From positions 23,881,605 through 23,945,604 of the forward strand of contig CP092879.1 in NCBI GenBank assembly GCA_030710605.1: DNA of 64,000 nucleotides. Reading direction: 5' to 3'. Below are positions 10,463-20,767 of the stretch, in pieces. The DNA is from Cordylochernes scorpioides. Its lineage: Eukaryota > Arthropoda > Arachnida > Pseudoscorpiones > Chernetidae. The notes under the pieces were generated by a model. The model was not told the DNA's origin, made no database searches, and saw only the letters and a program-made list of their open reading frames with translations. The position numbers and the translations under genes were made by a program. Position 1 is the first letter of the stretch; every line of letters begins with the position of its first letter.

Positions 10463-10769
10463 TTGAAAAGATAAAAAAAATATATATATATATATCTTTA
10501 AAAATTGTGTTTTCGATAATAATTGTTCAAATAATCTTGTGTATTGCGCCCAATCGGCGCGCAGCGCATCAAGAAAAACACAGAGAAAGTGATTAAAAAT
10601 GTATCTCTATAAACTAAAATTTGTAGATATCGTGAACTATCTATTGAAATAATTATAATTCTTAAAATTCTGAATATAAAAAAAATTCTGTTGATAAATT
10701 AAGAAAAAGTCAACCAAATAAGAGTTTTGGGCTGTTGATCCTCATCAGAGACTGTAGCATAGTTATATC
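10463..10769. other. Unassigned, with a relic hammerhead
   Basis: A TA microsatellite lies near 10475-10495. On the minus strand at about 10725-10763, CTGATGAGG, CAACAGCCC and AAAA parallel the intact ribozyme at 20881 with GAAA changed to AAAA and stem II weakened. It is probably a dead copy. Confidence 0.4.
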
Positions 10770-11505
10770 CCAGGCACCTGGAGCGTATCCATTGAAAGAT
10801 ATTTATAACCCAGGCCCCTGGAGCGTATCCATAGAGAGATATTTATAACCCAGGCCCCTGGAGCGTATCCATAGAGAGATATTTATAACCCAGGCCCCTG
10901 GAGCGTATCCATAGAGAGATATTTATAACCCAGGCCCCTGGAGCGTATCCATAGAGAGATATTTATAACCCAGGCCCCTGGAGCGTATCCATAGAGAGAT
11001 ATTTATACCCCAGGCTCCTGGAGCGTATCCATTGAGAGATATTTATAACCCAGGCCCCTGGAGCGTATCCATAGAGAGATATTTATAACCCAGGCCCCTG
11101 GAGCGTATCCATAGAGAGATATTTATAACCCAGGCCCCTGGAGCGTATCCATAGAGAGATATTTATACCCCAGGCTCCTGGAGCGTATCCATTGAGAGAT
11201 ATTTATAACCCAGGCCCCTGGAGCGTATCCATAGAGAGATATTTATAACCCAGGCCCCTGGAGCGTATCCATAGAGAGATATTTATAACCCAGGCTCCTG
11301 GAGGGTATCCATAGAGAGATATTTATAACCCAGGCTCCTGGAGCGTATCCATAGAGAGATATTTATACCCCAGGCTCCTGGATGGTATCCATAGAGAGAT
11401 ATTTATAACCCAGGCCCCTGGAGCGTATCCATAGAGAGATATTTATAAACCAGGCTCCTGGAGCGTATCCATAGAGAGATATTTATAACCCAGGCCCCTG
11501 GAGCG
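10770..11505. repeat. 40-bp satellite, about 18 units
   Basis: A 40-bp unit is repeated head to tail, containing CCCAGGCCCCTGGAGCG and ATCCATAGAGAGATATTTAT. Variants differ at a few positions (GGCTCCTGG, ATTGAGAG) and recur every few units, which suggests higher-order amplification. CCAGGCCCCTGG is close to a palindrome. There are no unique spacers, so it is not CRISPR-like. Confidence 0.95.
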
Positions 11506-14168
11506 GGGAGTACAAATGTTTTTTGACAAAGGTACAAATGTGCTAGACGCGGGGTACAAGTGAAGAAGTGCCAGAGACGCGCGGGGGTACAAATCTTTTA
11601 TTGATAGAAGTATAGAGATTCAAGAGACGTGGGAAATACAAATGTTTTATTGAAAGAAGTATAGAGATGCCAAAACGCGATGAGTACGAATGTTTTATTG
11701 ACAGAAGTACAGAGATGCCAAACACGTGGGGAGTACAAATGTTTTATTGAAAAAGTAAAGAGATGCCAAGACGCGAGGAGTACAAATGGTCATTCACAGA
11801 AGTACAGGGTTGCAAGAGACGCGGGAGAGTACATCAGTTTTATTGACATAGGTACAGAGATTCTAGAGTCGCGGGGGAGTACGCATATTCTATTGACAGA
11901 AGTACAGATATGCAAGAGACGCGGGGAGTACAAATGTTTTATTGACAGAAGTATAGAGATGCCAGACACGTGGAGAGTACAAATGTTTTATTGAAAGAAG
12001 TACAGATATGCCAAGACGCGAGGAGTATGAATGTTTTATTGACAGAAGTATAAAAATGGAAAAGACGCGGGGAGTGCAAATATTTTATTGACATAAGAAC
12101 AGGGATGCAAGAGACGCGGGAGAGTACACCAGTTTTATAGACATAGGTACAGAGCTTGTAGTGACGCGGAAGAGTACACATTTTTTATTGACAGAAGTAT
12201 AGAGATGCCAAGACGCGGGGAGTACAAATGTTTTATTGACAAAAGTACAGAGATGCCGAGACGCGAAGAGTACAAATGTTTTATTGACAGAAGTACAGAG
12301 ATGCCAAGACGGGATGTACGAAGGTTTTATTGACAGAAGTATAGAGATGCAAGAGACGTGGGGGAGTACATCAGTTTTTTTTTTTTTTTTTTTGACAGAG
12401 GTCAGAGATGCTAGAGACGCGTTGGAGTACGAAGGTTTTATTGACAAAAGTATAGAGATGCCAGATACACGGGAGGTACAAATGTTTTATTGACAAAAAT
12501 ACAGAGATGCCAGAGTCGCGGGGAGTACAACTGTTTTATTGACAGAAGTACAGAGATGCCAGAGACGCGGGAGGTACAAATGTTTCATTGACAGAAGCAC
12601 AGAGATGCTACACGCTGGGAATATAAATATTTTATTGACTGAAGTAAAGAGTGCCAGAGACGCGCGGGGGAGTACAAATGATATATTGACAGAAGTAAAT
12701 GGATGCCAGAGACGCGGGAAGTACAAATGTTTTATTGGCAGAAGTACAGAGATGCAAGGCGCGGGGAGTAAAAATTTTTTATTGACCGAAGTATAAAGAT
12801 GCAAGACGCGGGGTGTGCAAATGTTTTATTAACAGAAGTATAGAGATGCAAGACGCGGGAAGTGAAAATGTTTCACTGACAAAAATATAGAGATGCAAGA
12901 GACGCGGGGAGTACAAATGCTTTGTAAACAGAGGTATAGAGATGCCAGAAACCCCGGGAGTTCGCGTTTATATTGACAGAAGTACAGATATAACAGAGAC
13001 GCCGAGTTTACACATTTTTATTGACAGAAGTGCAGAGATAATGAAGACGCGGAGGGGTACACAAGTTTTATTTACAGAGGTACAGAGATGCCAGAAACGC
13101 GGATGAGTACACTAGTTATATTGACAGAAGGACAGAGATGCTAGAGACCCGCGGGGGAGCTTAAATGTTTTATTGACAGAGGTACAGATATTTCAGAGAC
13201 GAGCGGGGAGTACACATGTTTATTTGACAGAAGTGCAGAGATGCCAAAGATGCGGGGAGTACATAGGTTTTATTTACAGGGGTACAGAGATGCTAGAGAC
13301 GTGTGGGAGTACACATGTTTTATTGACAGAAATACCGAGGCGTGGTCAAACATATTTTTTTGACAGATGTACAGAGATGCTAGAGGCGCGGAGAAGTACA
13401 CATTTTTATTGACATAGGTTGAGAGATGCCAGAGACGCGGAGGATTACACATGTTTTATTGACAGAGGTACAGAGATGCCAGAGACGTGTGGGAGTACAC
13501 ATTTTAATTGACAGAAATACAGAGATGCCAGAGAAGCGTGAAGCGCAAATATTTTATTGACAGAAGAATATAGATGCTAGACCCGTGGGGAGTTCAAATG
13601 TTTTATTAACAGAGATAAGAAGATGCCAGAGACGCGCTGGAGAGTACACATGTAATATTGACAGAAGTACAGATATGCCAGAGACGCACGACGTAGTGCA
13701 CTTATTTTATTGACAAAGGTACAGGAATGTCAGAGACGCGCAATGTAGTACACTTATTTTATTGACATAGGTACAAGAATGTCAGAGACGCGCAACGTAG
13801 TACACTTATTTTATTGACTGAGTTACAGGAATGTCAGATACGCACGATGTAGTACACTTATTTTATTGACAGAGGTACAAGAATGTCAGAGACGCGCAGC
13901 GTAGTACACTTATTTTATTGACAGAGGTACAGGAATGTCAGAGACGCGCAACGTAGTAGACTTATTTTATTGACAGAGGTACAGGAATGTGAGAGACGCG
14001 CAACGTAGTACACTTATTTTATTGACAGAGGTACAGGAATGTCAGAGACGCGCAACGTAGTACACTTATTTTATTGACAGAGGTACAGGAATGTCAGAGA
14101 CGCGCAACGTAGTACACTTAATTTATTGAGAGAGGAACAGGATTGCCAGAGACGCGCGACGTAGTTGT
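11506..14168. repeat. About 51-bp satellite, about 50 units, two subfamilies
   Basis: Units of 49-52 bp carry TTTTATTGACAGAAGTACAG, AGATGCCAGAGACGCG and GAGTAC. The array begins where the 40-bp satellite ends (GGAGCG joined to GGGGAGTAC). Units at 11.5-13.6 kb are diverged. Units from about 13690 form a homogeneous 52-bp subfamily with GACGCGCAACGTAGTACAC. Because the unit is near 17 codons, long open frames appear by chance on both strands. Confidence 0.95.
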
Positions 14169-14387
14169 TATTGTTTAAACCAGAATTACTTTCAACCAAT
14201 TCTGAAACTTTTGCCAATATTTCGGCGGAGACTTGAAATTATTAAATGAGGTTTGTTCGGACTTGCAGCCCGTTTTCTTCGTTTTTAGTCAACACACCAA
14301 AGGGGTTAGAGCTCTCCATTACCTCCATCCCAGCAGCAGAAAACGCGGAGCTAGGGCGCCGCGCGGTCGCTCGACCGAGATAGAGAG
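14169..14387. other. Junction between satellite and 2.3-kb array
   Basis: A short unique stretch with a GC-rich patch (GGGCGCCGCGCGGTCGCTCG near 14355-14374). No gene is supported. Confidence 0.4.
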
Positions 14388-14721
14388 TGTGTGTACCCGA
14401 GAAAACTCATATCAAATGAGAAATAGTGGTACAGTAATAGACACTACAGTAGAATCAATTAGCAACGAAAGCAGTTAAAACCAATGGCGTTGGTTTTTTT
14501 TTTCGAATTCAAACTCTTTGAAATATTCTAAAAATCCTATAATAGCATAAAAGTACCCGCATTACCTAAACATAATTATATCAATAAATTTTAATAATTT
14601 CAGATGTAGACAAAACAAAACTGATACTTTTTAGAAGTACAATCAAACTGGTTTCTACGTGTGACCGCTCACTCCAACTTATCCTGATACAGCTAGAGAA
14701 TTTTGTAATAAAAACTTTCTT

Positions 14722-14735
14722 TTTATATAAAATAA
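14722..14735 (+). promoter_or_regulatory. Candidate TATA element
   Basis: TTATATAAAATAAAA lies about 125 bp upstream of the ATG at 14853. Unit 2 has TATATAAAAATAAAA at the equivalent position. In AT-rich DNA this is weak evidence; position and conservation are the only support. Confidence 0.25.
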
Positions 14736-14852
14736 AATAAAAAAAATATAGTAAATTTAAGTTTTAACAATTCAAAAATAAAAATTGGAAAGGAAAATCA
14801 CTTAGCAACGTGAATTAAAGTCCATTGTTTCACAATTAGCTCAGCTATCGAG

Positions 14853-15233
14853 ATGGGAAACTGCATAAAGCGATCCAAGCGAGTGCCATACCAAAGGCCA
14901 CCAAACGTCGACGAAATATTGCGCAAATATTTCGAGGAAGAACTACGATTCCTGGGATCCAGACAGGACCCAGAGCCCCGGCGACCTACACGGGTGACAT
15001 TTGGAACCCGACTCCTGGTCCGAACCTTCGAGGCGGACGAGGCAGCCAACGTGAACCGCGGCCATTACACCATGGCGGAAGACTCCCTCTTCACCCCCGG
15101 GCAGGATTTTGACGTCCCGGCGTGTCCACCACCGTCCCCTAGGAGGAGGTTCTGGAGCCGACGCCAGACTTCTACTGGAGTCCCAGTTAGACTTGAGATG
15201 GCCGCCCTCAAGCTGGGCAAAGTCTACCTGTAA
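14853..15233 (+). CDS. Small GC-rich ORF with predicted N-myristoylation signal, copy 1
   Basis: This 126-aa ORF is much more GC-rich than its surroundings. The start MGNCIKRSKR has Gly2, Cys4 and a basic cluster, the pattern of an N-myristoylated, possibly palmitoylated membrane-bound protein. It continues with an acidic helix-like stretch (DEILRKYFEEELRFL), RPTRVTFG, an ANVNRG segment, then a Pro/Arg-rich tail (PPPSPRRRFW). RVTF matches the RVxF docking motif for protein phosphatase 1, but a four-residue match is weak. The copy at 23163 is about 97% identical while the flanking upstream 200 bp is about 85% identical with indels, so the ORF looks constrained. No family is recognised; it could be a captured exon inside a repeat. 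Confidence 0.6.
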   Translation: MGNCIKRSKRVPYQRPPNVDEILRKYFEEELRFLGSRQDPEPRRPTRVTFGTRLLVRTFEADEAANVNRGHYTMAEDSLFTPGQDFDVPACPPPSPRRRFWSRRQTSTGVPVRLEMAALKLGKVYL

Positions 15234-15326
15234 ATGGTAGACCTGTAACTCCGCCCTCCCCTTCTCTACCATTGCCCTCGTCGATCCCAACCATCCTACT
15301 ATTGGCTCCTACCCTTGTCCCCAACT

Positions 15327-15535
15327 TCCTCGGCCTCCCTATGCCACCTCCTTAGCTTCACCATGCCACCTCCTTGGCTTCCCCATGCCACCTCCTTGGC
15401 CTCCCTTTGCCACCTCCTTGGCCTCCCATTGCCACCTCCTTGGCCTCCCTATGCCACCTCCTTGGCTTCCCCTTGCCACCTCCTTGGCCTCCCTTTGCCA
15501 CCTCCTTGGCCTCCCCTTTCCACCAACACCTTGGC
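15327..15535. repeat. 22-bp minisatellite, copy 1
   Basis: About nine units of CTTGGCYTCCCYWTGCCACC plus TC begin roughly 90 bp after the ORF stop. Three units are 66 bp, so Pro/Leu-rich frames stay open on the plus strand and Gly-rich frames on the minus strand. These are not genes. Confidence 0.9.
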
Positions 15536-15559
15536 CTCTCCTTACAATAATATGTTATG

Positions 15560-15572
15560 AATTGAATAAAAT
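15560..15572 (+). promoter_or_regulatory. Candidate polyadenylation signal
   Basis: TTGAATAAAATTG, with AATAAA, lies just after the minisatellite, about 330 bp past the ORF stop. It is conserved in units 2 and 3 (about 18310 and 24110). Use as a 3' end is inference. Confidence 0.3.
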
Positions 15573-15699
15573 TGAATATTGGGGAAAATATCATTTGAAA
15601 TGTTTCCTTAAATATATTTCACAAGGTCCTTTAAAACAACCATTTACCGTTTTATTAAAACAAAAATGTATATTATTAAATCAGTCTAATTCAATAGTA

Positions 15700-15800
15700 G
15701 AGCGGTATGATAGATTAAACTGACGAAGCTGCTAGGAGGGTTCACCACTGATGAGCCAGGCCTCTATATATTTCTCCATTACAGATAAGGCAGTAGAGGG
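15700..15800 (+). repeat. Conserved CTGATGAGCC hairpin block
   Basis: TAGAGCGGTATGATAGATTAA precedes CTGACGAAGC, AGGAGGGTTCACCA and CTGATGAGCC, then CAGGCCTC. Upstream and downstream pieces can pair. The order GAAGC before CTGATGA is permuted relative to a hammerhead. Confidence 0.6.
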
Positions 15801-15896
15801 CTATTTTAATCATAAAAATAACCATTCCAAGTCTGTTGTACTTAAACAGTCAAATTAGCAACAGTACATATACTGTTTGTGGTTGGGGCTCTTGCA

Positions 15897-16799
15897 CAAT
15901 AAATAAGGTGAATTATAATTTATATATAAAAAAATAAGAACGATATTAAAAATTAGGACTTGATTTATTCAAAATAATCACCTTAGCTTTCTATACATCG
16001 TCTCCATCGTTCTGGCAACTTGTAAATACCCTCTTAGGAAGTGTGTGAAAAAAATCTTGCACCACTTTCTGGACATCTTCATCCGAGTCAAATCGCTTTC
16101 CCTTTAACTCCTTCTTTAGTAGTCCAAAAAGGAAATAGTCAGAGGGGGCTAGGTCTGGACTATATGCAGGATGTTCTAAAACTTCAAAACCTAATTTAAT
16201 GATTGTAGATACAGTTTTACGTGATGTATGCGGCCTTGCATTATCATGAAGGAAGAGAACACCTTTACTAAGCTTCCCTCTTCTTTTGTTTCTTATACCG
16301 GGATTTAGCCTTTTTACAAGAATGTCACAATAAAGGTCGCTGTTCATACGTTGCCTATGGTAAAAATGGATATTTTTCTATCCTCCAAAATTAAGTTTTC
16401 AACCGCATTTATCGTGCTTGGCGTCGCTGTAACACTTGGTCGTCCAGGTCGCTCAATATCGGTACATGTAATTCGTCCATTTTTGAACTCGTTAACCCAT
16501 TTGTAAATGTTTTTTGAGACAAACAAGACTCACCATAGATATTTTTCATTCTTTGGCATATTTGAGATGTTTGAATACCTTCTGCATTCAAGAAACAAAT
16601 AACTGCACGTTGTTCAAGCGTGGTGCAATCCTTCAAGGGAGTTTCCATTTTAGTTTATTTATAAGTCTCGCGCGGCGCGTGGGAAAAAAGAACAGAACAC
16701 CTTAAATAGTCTCTCGATGTTATATTTTAATATTCTGTTATTTAAATTATTTTTGCTTTTTTAATTTTTAAGAAATAAGATAAATCACCTTATTTATTG
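15897..16799 (-). mobile_element. Mariner, internally deleted
   Basis: The terminal inverted repeats are CAATAAATAAGGTGA on the left and TCACCTTATTTATTG on the right. At about 0.9 kb it is shorter than the usual 1.3 kb because the middle of the transposase is missing. It interrupts unit 1 of the 2.3-kb array; unit 2 lacks it at the equivalent place. Confidence 0.82.
15991..16648 (-). pseudogene. Mariner transposase with central deletion
   Basis: The N-terminal part (METPLKDCTTLEQRAVICFL) is the helix-turn-helix DNA-binding region. It then shifts frame near 16515 to NIYKWVNEFKNGR and ERPGRPS. The C-terminal part has LHDNARPHTS and YSPDLAPSDYFLFG, the second and third catalytic Asp with 34 residues between (D34D). 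The central segment with the first Asp is absent and the halves join at about 16345. It cannot encode an active enzyme but could still be mobilised through its ends. Confidence 0.88.
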
Positions 16800-17700
16800 A
16801 TCCCCCCTTGTATGATAGATTGGAGAAAGATCTAGTGATCTTGAAGGCCAAGGTAACTTGCCGACATTTTGTAGAATACGCTGGATAACAGCATTTGGAT
16901 GTTGTTAACTAGCTTTGAGTCAAGGATGCTCTAAAGTTGTTACCAGCACCACGCGATGATTCGCTGTCACAAAAGAAAACATTTAAAGAACTGTTCTTCT
17001 ACCATTTTGTATTCAAAATAATATAATAAAAGGTCACATATACCCTAAAGAAATGATGAAACTAGTCTCATCACACACACAGCTCACAGATATCGAGCAA
17101 GGTGGTGTAATAGAGCTCTGAGATGGTGGATTTAATTTCGCAATATTAAATACACAATTGTCAAAGAGAGGGTGAGACAGAGAATGAGATTGAATATTCT
17201 TTCATTAATCGTACATATAAGAGTATATAAGGTTAATTGGAGAAAAAAAAAGTAAAATTCGATATTATTTTCATCAGTGGAATCCCACTGATGATTGTCT
17301 GGTATGATGCCACGTCCAGAAGTCGGACAGATCTAACCGACTATTTCCATGTCGAGGAATTGAACAGACCTCTGCTCAGGTGACAGGTACTCGAGGACGT
17401 CCTCCCTGTTAGAAGGGGAGTCTATCTCCTCCTTATAATAGTTTTTATACAGAGGTTCTAGGATGGTGTAGGCATTCAAGTTCTCGTCCTCTACCTGTTG
17501 TAAAGTGGTCTGTAGAGGCTGTTTCTCTTGGCGCTTTGTTGTGATGAGTGTGAGAGAGAGGGAGAGAGAAAGAGAGAGAGATGTATATTACTGTTCATGC
17601 TAGATGACAGCATTTGTCACAGGAAGGATTGGTTCATAAAAAAACCCAGTAGGTTCTAATAAAACCTTTTGAATTTATGGAATCTTTATGGAAAGTGTTT
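16800..17700. repeat. Non-coding body of array unit 1
   Basis: It aligns with 20585-21540 of unit 2 (shared GATCTTGAAGG, GGATGTTGTTAACTAGCTTT and TCGAGGACGTCCTCCCTGTT). No ORF is conserved. A GA-rich microsatellite lies near 17545-17580. Confidence 0.7.
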
Positions 17701-18095
17701 GGTTCGTGCAGCTAAAACCAACGGCGTGAGTTTTTTTAGAACTCAAACCCTTTGAGAATTGTCTTAAAGGTCCTATTACTACAAAACTACCCGCATTACC
17801 TAAAATAAATAAATCAATGAATTTTAATATTTTCAGAAGATGTGTGTAGTCAAAACAAAACTGACACTTTTTAGAGGTAGAGTCAAACTGGTTTCTACCT
17901 GTGACTGCTCACTCCAACTTATCCTGATACAGCTAGAGGATTTTGTAATAAAAAACTTCTTTGTATATAAAAATAAAAGCATAAAAATACAAAAAAATTG
18001 AGTTTTTAACAATCTAAAAATATAAAATTCGAAAGGAAAATCACTTAACGACGTGAATTAAAGACCATTGTTCCACAATTAGCTCAGCTATCGAG

Positions 18096-18165
18096 ATGGG
18101 AAACTGCATAAAGCGATCCAAGCGAGTGCCATACCAAAGGCCACCAAACATCTTTGGCTTCCTTG
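18096..18165 (+). pseudogene. Truncated copy 2 of the MGNC ORF
   Basis: The first 19 or so codons (MGNCIKRSKRVPYQRPPN) match copies 1 and 3. The frame then runs straight into minisatellite sequence near 18150. A deletion has joined the ORF start to the 22-bp repeats and removed over 100 codons. Confidence 0.8.
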
Positions 18166-18278
18166 GCTTCCCCTTGCCACCTCCTTGGCCTCCCCATGCC
18201 ACCTCCTTGGCCTCCCCTTGCCACCTCCTTGGCCTCCCCATGCCACCTCCTTGGCCTCCCCATGCCACCAACACCTAG
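18160..18278. repeat. 22-bp minisatellite, copy 2
   Basis: About five units of the CTTGGCCTCCCCATGCCACC repeat, continuous with the truncated ORF. Confidence 0.88.
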
Positions 18279-18559
18279 GCATCTCTTTACAATTAATATG
18301 TTATGAATTGAATAAAATTTAATATTGTGGAAAATATCATTTGAAATGTTTCCTAAATATTATATTCACAGGGTCCTTTAACAACCATTGACTCTATCCT
18401 AAAGCAAAAATGTATTTTATGAAATCAGTATAATTCAATAGTAGAGCGGTATGAGAGAGAACATCAGAGCAAGAGCTGGTTCCGCAAGTAAATGAGCTTC
18501 TAAACACAAAACAAGAGCTGGTGCCAATGGATTAGAGGCACTAGAAGTCAGGATTGCTA

Positions 18560-18995
18560 CTCTCAGGTGACATTGTTGTTGTTTTCGTGTCCAATGAAGA
18601 GCCTCAGATGTCTCCATGCATCTCTATCACAGCAGACGCAATGTTATCTATCTTGGGTGTGTAAAGCTGCTGTTCTGGGTCCATGCCAATTTTCTTTTGT
18701 TTTTGCCGTGTCCAATGAAGAGCTTCAGATGTCCCCATGCATCTCCATCACAGCAGTCGCAATGTCCACTATCTTGGGTGTGTAAAGTTATTGTTCTGGG
18801 TCCATGCCAATTTTCTTTTGTTTTGCCATGTCCAATGAAGAGCCTCAGATGTCCACTTGCATTTCTATCACAGCAGTGGCAATGTCCACTATCTTGGGCG
18901 TGTAAAGCTGCTGTTCTGGGTCCACGTCAATTTTCTGCTGTTGTTGTCGTGTCCAATGAAGAGACTCAGCTGTCCCCGTACATCTCTATCACAGC
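18560..18995 (+). repeat. About 121-bp tandem repeat, 3-4 units
   Basis: Units contain GTCCAATGAAGAG, CAGATGTCCC, CATCACAGCAG and TTCTGGGTCCATGCCAATTT, recurring about every 121 bp. It lies in the segment interrupting array unit 2. The 200-codon frame across it is a repeat artefact. Confidence 0.85.
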
Positions 18996-19700
18996 ATCAT
19001 TGGAAAATGGGTGCCATTACCACGCTAGTCACCTTGTACTAGAATCTGGTAAAATATTCCAAAGGTCCAGGGGAGACTGGTGTGGTCGGACTTCTCCACC
19101 CTCATTCAGACATTCTGATGAAGATACCTCTTCTAGTACTCTGGTGTTATGGGGAAAGTTATTTCCACGGTATCCCCCAACTTGTAGCATTTGTTTCAAC
19201 TGTTTCCCTGAGAGAAAAATTCTGAAACTTTCTCTACCCTGACATTCCTAAAAAATCAAGAAATTCCGATTTCATTTTAAAAACTTTTATTCAACTGGCC
19301 TACATTTTTGTTGATGAATATCGTTTCAAAATATCAATATCCTTACACTGCAATTATAAAATATAAATTTTTAAAATTTTAGTGTTTAGGTTTTTTTTAA
19401 ATAAGTGTACCAAATTTGAGACTTCAAATTATAAAAATTCATCAAAAATTGAAAGGAAATAAAGAAATTAGTAAATTGCCAGCCTACTAGACCACCCCAA
19501 ATTGTGAAATTTTGTCCAATTGCATAGTCATCGGGCTTGAAAAATGTCCAAATTTCAGGCTTTCAAGGGCAGTGTGAGTATATTAAAATTTCTAATAAAT
19601 TTATTGACAGATATAGAAGTAAGTGTTAAATAAAATATTTTAAAAAATAAAATCATATGTTCGATTTTAGGAAATTATGCCTAGCTCTTTTTTTTCTTCT
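18996..19700. other. Unassigned interval in the insertion within unit 2
   Basis: AT-rich, with no motif recognised. Confidence 0.4.
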
Positions 19701-19814
19701 CTCCCTTTATTAAATAACTTATTCGATAAAAATAATCCCTTGAATCAATATTAAAATAAAAACATAAATCCTCCAGGGAAAAGATTCTTTTTAAAATATT
19801 TTTATTAAAAAATA

Positions 19815-19854
19815 TCTCGAGCTTTCGGGCAAGTAAGCCCTTCTACGGGAGTTT
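19815..19854 (-). ncRNA. Degenerate hammerhead-like motif, left arm
   Basis: Minus strand: CTC, CCGTAGA (for CUGANGA), stem II GGGC/GCCC, GAAA, AGCTC, then GAG. Stem I is CTC/GAG. Two core changes make activity doubtful. Confidence 0.45.
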
Positions 19855-19895
19855 AATTATTATTTTATTGTGGCGTATTAAGGATGTAAAATAGT

Positions 19896-19935
19896 TTCTC
19901 CCGTAGAAGGGCTTACTTGCCCGAAAGCTCGAGAT
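19896..19935 (+). ncRNA. Degenerate hammerhead-like motif, right arm
   Basis: The plus-strand mirror of the left-arm motif, with GGGCTTACTTGCCC, GAAA and GCTC followed by GAGA. Confidence 0.45.
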
Positions 19936-20008
19936 ATTTTTTAATAAAAATATTTTAAAAAGAATCTTTTCCCTGGAGGATTTATGTTTTTATTTTAAAT
20001 AACTTATT

Positions 20009-20340
20009 GTTACTTTTACTGTTATTACTGTATATACTTACTTTCACTCGAAGAAATTGTATAAGACCAAAAAGTCAGATTAAAACTTTTAGTTATTGTT
20101 GTTGATTGAACTTTAAAATCAAGGATTAGATAGTGTGTGTAAGTTTATGCCAAGGTCTTCATTTCTTCTTTACCCCTATTTTATATACTGTAAATAACAT
20201 TGCTGATTATAGTTACTTTTACTGTTATTCCTGTATATAGCCTATTCTATATTCGGAGAATCTGTATAAGAAAAAAAGTCATTATAAAGCTTTTAGTTAT
20301 TGTTGTTGATTAAAGTTTCAAAATAACAGGTTAGGTGTGT
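20009..20340. repeat. Direct duplication of about 130 bp
   Basis: About 20010-20135 and 20210-20340 share ACTTTTACTGTTATT, TGTATAAGA and CTTTTAGTTATTGTTGTTGA. Non-coding. Confidence 0.65.
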
Positions 20341-20767
20341 GTATGTGTGGTGTGTTAGTGTGTACGCGAGAAATTATTATCAAATAATAAATAGTGGTAC
20401 AGTAATAGTCACTGCAGTAGAATCAATTAACAACGATAGCATACAAACATGATTGAATTGTATTTTACAGGTTTCGTATGTCATTTTATGGGATAGAGTT
20501 CCATGCCTGCTGTAGCTAATCCGTCAAATTAACAACAATACATATACTGGTTGTGGTTAGAGCTGTGGTTCAATAATATTCAATATATGCTGGATAGGAG
20601 AAAGATCTGGTGATCTTGAAGGACAAAGGAACTTGTCGACATTCTGTAGAATACGTTGGGGGTAACAGCATTTGGATGTTGTTAACTAGCTTTGAGTCAA
20701 GGATGCTCTAAAGTTGTTACCAGCACCACGTAGAGGATCGCTGCCACGAAAGAAAACATTTAAAGAT

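Larger units (their letters stand above)
19724..19995. mobile_element. Palindromic hammerhead-bearing insertion with target duplication
   Basis: The 107-bp arms at 19751-19857 and 19892-19998 are near-perfect inverted copies. Outside, TAAATAACTTATT occurs at 19711-19723 and again at 19996-20008, a 13-bp direct repeat consistent with a target duplication. Each arm carries one hammerhead-like motif. It looks like two PLE 3' ends inserted head to head as one event. Confidence 0.7.

Noticed and set aside
10770-11505. CRISPR-like regular repeats
   Set aside because: The 40-bp units are contiguous with no unique spacers, and the context is eukaryotic.
11543-13452. Several open frames of 60-120 codons on both strands
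   Set aside because: They lie wholly inside the 51-bp satellite, whose unit is close to 17 codons, and their translations are periodic.
15315-15723. Pro/Leu-rich and Gly-rich open frames
   Set aside because: These are products of the 22-bp minisatellite (66 bp per three units). The same applies to the overlapping frames at 18041-18282 and 23503-24224.
18616-19242. Cys-rich 208-codon frame
   Set aside because: Most of it is three to four units of a 121-bp tandem repeat, and the translation repeats with it. No domain.
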